Positions 58,241-64,000 of a stretch of 64,000 nucleotides of DNA are shown here, piece by piece. The notes under the pieces are model-generated. The model made no database searches. It was not told the DNA's origin and saw only the letters and a list, made by a program, of their open reading frames with translations. The DNA comes from Phyto melanocephala (lineage: Eukaryota > Arthropoda > Insecta > Diptera > Rhinophoridae), in the NCBI GenBank assembly GCA_941918925.1, contig OW799234.1:47832412-47896411 (forward strand), in the 5' to 3' direction. Position 1 is the stretch's first letter; each line of letters opens with the position of its first letter. The position numbers and the translations under genes are program-made.

Positions 58241-60837
58241 TCTTTCTATACTAACAGGAAATTTGTTTCTTTTAAAAAAAAAAATTATTTTAATTTAAAA
58301 AAAATACTAAATTTTTTTAATTAATAATTTAAACTTAAAAACAAATTCAATAGTCAATTCATTAAATAATTTTAAGCAATAATTTTCTTAACTAACTTTT
58401 TAAAATACAACTGAACAATTTTACTGATTAAAAAATTAACATTTTAGATTAATCTTTTCATCCAAATATTATAAGTACACCTTACTTCTAATAAAAAAAA
58501 AACTTGCCAACCCAAAAATTATTTTTTTGAATTTTTGCTATGAAAAGTGGGCCGGGAGACTATAGTGCATTTTCTTTTTTTAATCACAAAAAATATTCTT
58601 TATTTAAAAAAATATGGTTTATATAGTGGAAGTTATGTTTTCGACAAGAACTATTTTTTGTCATCATTTCTAGTACCTTAAAGGATTTTTCCTTTGTATT
58701 TAAAAATTTTACTAAAAAACAAAAAAAATATTTTTTTTTTAAATAATTTTACATTTGGTTGTGCTGGATTAAAAATGGGTTTTCCATGGTGTTAACTGCT
58801 TCTTAATCCTTAAATTTACTTTCAAGACTTATCTTTGTGCAATTGTCCCAAAAACGATCCTAAGAAACAAAAGCACAACAAGTTAAACATACATGTAACC
58901 ACGCATTTAAATATACCTCCATGAACAATATGAATTTGTTCACCTGTATGTTTTATCGCTATTTAAAGCATGACTAAACATCTAAAAGGATAAACATATA
59001 AATACAAACATACGTACATTCTTATGCACATACAATGTCACATAAGGCAAAGCAAATACAGCTAAACACACTTTTCAACACAGACAAATAACAAACAAAT
59101 AAAGTCAGGGAAAAAAAACATAAATGAAAAAAAAGGAAAAACAACTTTTTAAATCTATTTATTTATAAAATCAGGTATTTTTTGTAGCCGTTTGTCTTGT
59201 CTTACGTATACATATGTACAAGTTAGTGTATATGTGTTTCTTTGCTTTTATTTTTGTTTGCCATATTACTTACACATGACTTTGTTTACGCGAATTCAAA
59301 CGTGATATAATTTTTCCACTCTTATTACTTTAAGAATCATTTCTTTTTCCCTTCCGCTTCCCATCTTTATTTCTCTTCGCGTATTTCACTTCACTTTTTT
59401 TTGAGTTGCTGTTTGTGATGCCGGCACTTATACGTGTATGTGAGAATATTGTTTGTCTGTGGCATTTAGTCATCATTTAAGTACTACAATATAAAAGATG
59501 AATGTGTCTTTATTTATGAATGTAAATGTGTGCGTATGCATTAATTTTCGTTTTTTGAATTCTAATGTGGAAATTTTGTGTTCTCATGGAAGTATGTGTA
59601 ATTTTTTATTTACCTTTTGATGTTTTTTCTTTTCCTTAAGTTAATTTTTTTATTTACTTTTTTTCACTGGCATGCGTTACAATGTAATAATGTTTTCATT
59701 TGCAATTGATTTGTTTAAAATGTTTGACTAACTCACTGTAACAATTTGCATAAATCAAATCTTTAGCTTTTAATATCTATCAGTCATGCTTTTTTGCGAT
59801 TTGTTAACGCTTGAAATACATTTTCTAATTTTAATTTTCTAATATTATATTTTTCTAAGAATCTTTAGTCCCATAATTTTAGTATACAATCAAGATAAAA
59901 ATTATGTGGATAAGATTTCAGTAGTCAAATTAAGAGCAAAATTAAAGTGTATAATTGCCAACATTATATAGAGTTCTGGTAAAAGTTTTTTATACCTATG
60001 TACGCATGGGTTATGCATTTTTAACGCACCAAAGTATTTAGATTATAAGATTTTAATTTTAATTTTTAACTTTAACATTTCAAAGAAACTTAATATTGAC
60101 TTGCAATACAATGAACACGTTTTTGACAAAAAAAAAACAACCTGAGCTCTTCCAAGACCGATGGATTTTAAATCCTCTTTTTTATTTTTTATTTTTCAAT
60201 CATTCATTATTGATTAGGTTAATAACTTTATTTATTTAATTATTAAATATTTTTTTTTTCAATTTATTATGAGACACATTTTTTTTGGCAACTTTGCTTT
60301 CCATACTGCCAGCCGAAGGATGGAGGAAGAAAACATAACAAAACTGTATTAGGAATATGAAAGAATATGAACACGAATAAAATTGTGAATTGCTATAAAA
60401 GAATAATACAAATTCGACAATAAATTATGATACCTAAATCTGATTTCATTAAGTTGTAACATAAATAGAAGTTCAAAAATTACTTATCAGTAAACCGATA
60501 AATAGTGCTGATGATGAAATCATAGCTGATTTCGAAAAAGCATTCCACTCGACTAATATCGGAGAAGTCTTCCAGTATTTTTAACTGATTACAACTTAAT
60601 TTTATTTAAATTCATAAATGTTTTAAGAAGTTTAATAATAAACAAATGAACTCACGCTAGAATAAAAATGATTTTAATAAATTTAAAAATAAAAAGTTCG
60701 AATATATATTTTTATCTTTATATATATTTATTTATTTATCTATTTATTTATTTATTTTCAACATCGCACCAATACACTTTTGAGTTTTAAAAAGTACAAA
60801 ATAGCTCTTAATCAAAAATTTTGTGATATACTTAGAA
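58241..60837. other. AT-rich stretch without recognised genes
   Basis: Contains the AT-rich dispersed repeat (60590-60730) and a TATTTATTTATC run at about 60718-60760. The 58790-59700 part is less homopolymeric, possibly unique intronic DNA. No exon recognised. Confidence 0.45.
60600..60735 (+). repeat. AT-rich dispersed repeat
   Basis: TTTAATAATAAACAAATGAA, CTCACGCTAGAATAAAAATG, ATTTTAATAAATT. Related stretches at 43725-43830, 52590-52680 and perhaps 56635-56710. Family unknown. Confidence 0.45.
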
Positions 60838-60960
60838 TTTTTCTGCTTGATTATCTTAACAATCCTTTTTTGATACAAAGCAAGCAGTGGCATGTGTTGT
60901 ATAAACCATATCAGTAGCCTACGTGAAATAGTTTGAAAATCTGGAAAATTATTATCTTTC
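60838..60960. repeat. Short repeat, sibling of 62691-62836
   Basis: CTGCTTGATTATCTTAACAA, TCCTTTTTTGATACAAAGCA, AGCAGTGGCATGTG, ATATCAGTAGCCTACGTG correspond in order to the insertion inside the DINE copy at 62691. Just downstream is a LINE RT fossil; it may be part of that element. Confidence 0.55.
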
Positions 60961-60967
60961 TTATATT

Positions 60968-61480
60968 TCTTCTTTATTGACTTCGAAACAGCATTTGATA
61001 TGCTGTACCAGCCGGGGATATGGGACGCTAAAAGATGTAAAGATATTGCTTAACCACTTATTCAACTAGCAAATGATTATACATCTTGCCGTGTGTTGTG
61101 TGTAGGATATACAAGTAATAAATTTTTAGTTGAAGACAGTACTGCACGCTCTCTGTTTTCACTTCTGCTTAACGCCGTTCTATGGGCCAGTCGATGAAAG
61201 GCGATCTATTGAAATTCAGGGTAGACATAGACTACCTGAGATAGGTCGAAGACAAATATTTAAACCTGATCTTAATCTTAACAAATGTAAAAGAAAATTA
61301 TTAGTCATAAACACGTACAACACCGATCCTGTGAAGATTCAAAACAACCCACTTCTCGACGCAGAGAACTTTAGTTACTCTGAAGTATTATAAACGCTTC
61401 GGATGGAAGTAAGAAAAACAGAGCTAACCGTAATACCAAAACAACCGTCACTTTTGGTGCACTAATTAAGATATTGTAAT
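60968..61480 (+). pseudogene. Non-LTR reverse transcriptase fossil
   Basis: FIDFETAFDML (motif A, compare FIDFEKAFDS) at 60972; then NDYTSCRVLCVGYTSNKF (compare the Y..F.C.V...G..T..F block before motif B); SLFSLLLNAVLWA in place of LLSPLLFLLV; after a frame change PVKIQNNPLLDAENFSYS (compare ..VED VE.F.YLGS); and at the end INASDGSKKNRANRNTKTTV, TFGALIKIL (compare ADGGSEEDV..RI.KARAAFGAL). The order fits RTE/R4-like or related clades. The YADD segment and RT motif B are lost. Inactive. Confidence 0.68.
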
Positions 61481-61608
61481 CCAATCATATAACTATACTT
61501 GTGTTGGGAAAGGGGTCCGTGGCAAAAATTAACTGAAATAACTAGTTGACCCAACTCTATATATAAGTTTTTGCAGTAAAATCAAACTACAGTTTTAATT
61601 TTCTATAC

Positions 61609-62275
61609 TAGCTTAACAGATGCGCTTCGCAACACCCAACAGAAAATTTGTATTTGTTTTTTATATTTATACCTAATTGTTCAAAATAGATATATAATGC
61701 ATCGTACATCTTAAATATCTGTATGTGCATTATAGTTTCTTAAAGGTTTTTTACATTTCATCCATTAATATTAAAGACATTTAACCAAATTTAAACATTT
61801 TTATGACAACGATTTGTTAGCTATTATATAATTGTGATATAAAGTACTTTGTTCATGGGGGGCTAATATTACCCCTGCTCCGATCGTAACCAGTTTTAGT
61901 TGTAATAACAAAATTGTCGTCAAAATTTTTCGTACAAAGTTTCAACTTAATTTTACTAAGAGTTTCTTATATATGACATCGCATGTATTTTTTTGTGTAT
62001 GACGGATATCATGCCCCTGCTGTAATCCTTTCCATTTTTTCCGAATAAGAGAGTTGTTATCAAAGAAACTCGTACAATTATTTAAGAAAAATACCTGCTA
62101 TAGTTGTCAAAATATATTATAAGATGTGTTCAAAGCAGCTACCACGCCTACCTTAAATAAAAAAAGGTAGATGTAGAGCATTGGTGAAAAATTTTGAAAA
62201 TTGAATTAAAAGTTTCAAAGAAACTTATACAAACACACATTCCCTCCTAACTATATTAGAATGGATATAGATGGA
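61609..62275 (+). mobile_element. RTE/SINE-like repeat remnant (candidate)
   Basis: Starts ACTAGCTTAACAGATGCGCT, TCGCAACACCC, and ends AACTTATACAAACACACATT, TATATTAGAATGGATA, in the manner of the CTAGCTT...TATATTAGTAGGAT repeats at 24.6 kb. The middle is diverged. It could be two unrelated fragments. Confidence 0.4.
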
Positions 62276-62534
62276 TGTGAAACATTGAACATGACTTTAG
62301 AACATTGATCATCACGCTATGCCCTCATAGGCCGAGCACTTTTCCTTATTTTTACATACAGAAACCGAATGTTAACAGCCTGTTAAGAAACTACAGTTTC
62401 ATTCAGTCGTATGCTAGCTTTTGAACAAGCAGGTCGTAGCTGTATTAAGATAACACAAAACACATAGTTAATATTTGAACTGAGTGGTTCTTCATCTCTC
62501 TTTATACGCTTCACCAGTGTGTGCACAAGGGTAA
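62276..62534. other. Unassigned stretch
   Basis: Nothing recognised. Confidence 0.4.
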
Positions 62535-63480
62535 ATGTAATAAATTGTAAAAATTTTAATTTCTACAATTTTCATTTCCGACCCCATAAAGTATATATTT
62601 TCTGAAAGCTTATGAATAGAGGAGTCGAATAAGCCTGTCCGTCTATCCGTCAGTCCGTGTGTTAGTTGAAATCAACTTTGAGAAGTAACTTATAATTTTC
62701 TACTTGATTATCACTACAATCCTTTGCAAATTAAAAAAAAACTTATAATTTTTTTTTTTTTTATACAAAGCAAGCAGAGGCAAGACTTGTATAATCCATT
62801 TCAGCAGCCTAGTTTGTTAATTTGAAAAATTAATATTTATGTTCCTCAAATCTGTGTATCGTATCAATCTTCAGCACGATCGCCCCATAACTTTCTGAGA
62901 TATGAGCAAATAAACATGACTGTCTCTGTTTTTTCACATATTTTTAACACCAAAATTAAAATTTTTTAGCCATAGAATAATTTATAGGTACCTTTGCTAC
63001 TATTTGTAGATATAATATGCCTTTAGAAATATTCGTGAAAATTTTTTAATAAAGCGTGCTCTAATCGGTAAAGTTTTAGGAAAATATTTTTTTTAAATAT
63101 ATATTCCAAAAATTTACAAGCTAAAATCAAATCAGCTTCTAGACAATCGAGAGATTCAATATTGATATTATCTGAAAGAACTTAACAAGCGCAATATAAT
63201 CACTGTAAAAAAATTAAAATTCATGTTGGCCGCCACTACAAGATGACGGAAAATACATTTATATATGGGTCATATCTGGTATTTTAAAATGTAATTTCTT
63301 GAACACCCTTACTATTGGTGCAGTATATTTTCTAAAAATGTTAAATCCAAGATGGCGTCTAAAACAAAGTGGCGGAACGAATTTTTTTAACCCCATCAAT
63401 ATGGGTATCAAATGAAAGGGCTTGACTAGTAGAATACAGATAACTACGTAAAAATTCAAAATCGAGGATGGCGTCGGAAA
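62535..63480 (+). mobile_element. DINE-1-like element, family 2, copy 5 (3' truncated, interrupted)
   Basis: TTTCCGACCCCATAAAGTAT, GAAAGCTTATGAATAGAGGA, GTCCGTGTGTTAGTTGAAAT, TCAGCACGATCGCCCC, and two AAGATGGCGTC-type blocks as in copy 3. No tRNA-like module and no terminal hairpin. An insertion of about 146 bp lies at 62691. The 123-codon minus frame 63259-63630 lies mostly in this repeat and is not a gene. Confidence 0.7.
62691..62836. mobile_element. Short insertion in the DINE copy
   Basis: Copy 1 at 36531 reads AGAAGCAACTATATGTTCCT without interruption, whereas here AGAAGTAACT and TATGTTCCTC are separated by about 146 bp. The insert resembles 60838-60960. A duplicated TAT/TAT-like edge is possible but not certain. 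Confidence 0.65.
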
Positions 63481-64000
63481 TAAAAATGTTTTTATGCCCT
63501 TCTTTGTGATTAACACAATTAATCGATGCTTTAGAAAATAACTATGTACATTTTGGCCAGAAACGACAAGCAAAATTAACTTCGATGAGGTCACAAGAAA
63601 AGCTTTTGACAACCATTTCCAAGATAGCATAAAGGCGCCAATTTAAGCTCGAGCTAAATAGTTGTTACATAACATGGAGAGTAAAAAACAAACACTGCGG
63701 AAGACTGAATCCAGTAGAAAAAAAATTTAAAATGCCCCCTGTTTTACCACTTTTGATTAATTCCTTTAGTTTTTGAATTAAAAAAATTTAAATAATATTT
63801 TAAATAACTTTATTTATGATCTTTAACAAAACATTAAATAATTTGTAAATCCTTAGGACGAGAAACAATTCCACAAAAGTACTCATACATAAACACTAAA
63901 ATACAATTACATGTACAATGAAAATACATAAATAAATTCAACAAATCCACTGTGAAAATGCATGCAAAACTCTAACATAAACATAAATAAAAAAAATGTT
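63481..64000. other. AT-rich stretch to the window end
   Basis: Nothing recognised. Confidence 0.4.

Noticed and set aside
63259..63630. 123-codon minus-strand frame (and similar 73 codons at 40046)
   Set aside because: Both lie in the shared GATGGCGTC region of DINE-1-like elements. Similarity between them is due to the repeat, not to a protein family.
1..64000. LTR retrotransposon or endogenous virus
   Set aside because: I found no paired LTRs, protease, integrase or envelope-like motifs. All RT and RNase H sequences fit non-LTR elements.

Overview
This window reads as non-coding DNA of a higher fly (Diptera, Schizophora; a calyptrate such as a muscid, stable fly or blowfly is my best guess). 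The evidence is a strongly AT-rich base composition, DINE-1-like elements carrying the ATTCGGC/GCCGAAT terminal hairpin and the internal CCCCATAAAGTATATA and TGTCCGTCCGTCTG blocks known from flies, and decayed copies of insect transposon families (mariner with a DUF4817-type helix-turn-helix, Jockey, CR1-like and R1/LOA-type LINEs, PIF/Harbinger, piggyBac-type MITEs, Helitrons). The genus is inference. I recognise no host protein-coding exon, rRNA, tRNA gene or CRISPR. All peptides I can identify belong to transposable elements and all are broken. The window is probably a large intron or an intergenic desert.

Layout. 1-1654: two non-autonomous Helitrons in tandem (minus strand). 5.4-8.0 kb: mariner fossil, a CR1/Jockey-type LINE 3' end (minus) and a duplicated short repeat. 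8.6-10.5 kb: DINE-1-like element split by a 621-bp mariner deletion derivative with a clean TA duplication. 11.2-11.6 kb: Tc1/Tc3-type transposase fossil. 16.0-17.6 kb: inverted DINE-1-like element split by a CCCGGGA-rich element. 20.75-21.4 kb: a decayed DINE piece. 22.6-23.5 kb: 5'-truncated LINE (RNase H plus zinc knuckle) with a 10-bp target-site duplication and a tail of five TAGGT units. 24.6-25.0 kb: two SINE/RTE-like tails. 25.4-29.2 kb: mariner fossil interrupted by a TTAA-flanked piggyBac-type MITE, then a 2-kb LINE reading frame (RT, RNase H, zinc knuckle) broken by three stops only, then an opposite-strand mariner fossil. 31.9-33.8 kb: PIF/Harbinger fossil, a second Helitron family's 5' end, and an RNase H fossil. 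36.3-40.8 kb: a dense run of four DINE-like elements, two of them with a tRNA-like module and one carrying a 258-bp MITE. 42.4-43.5 kb: Jockey RT fossil next to an unrelated RNase H fossil. 45.0-45.4 kb: hAT-like fold-back MITE. 48.0-48.2 kb: mariner MITE end and a hammerhead-ribozyme-like motif. 50.8-51.5 kb: a plus-strand Helitron. 52.7-54.2 kb: a TIR element built from an iterated 30-bp motif, then the second mariner deletion derivative. 54.4-55.7 kb: two abutting Helitrons and a (GATA)n array growing from the terminus of the second. 55.8-58.2 kb: pogo-like terminus, a spaced 15-bp motif, and a DINE-like element with the clearest tRNA-like module. 61.0-63.5 kb: LINE RT fossil, RTE-like repeat and a DINE-like copy with a short insertion.

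The elements do not form a pathway. What the window records is insertion order. Several events can be read against an empty site in a paralogous repeat copy (TA insertion at 8773, TATA at 40498, TTAA at 26114, 146-bp insertion near 62691). Stretches between these landmarks are AT-rich DNA in which I see no gene. Coordinates of repeat edges are by eye and may be off by some bases unless a duplication is cited.
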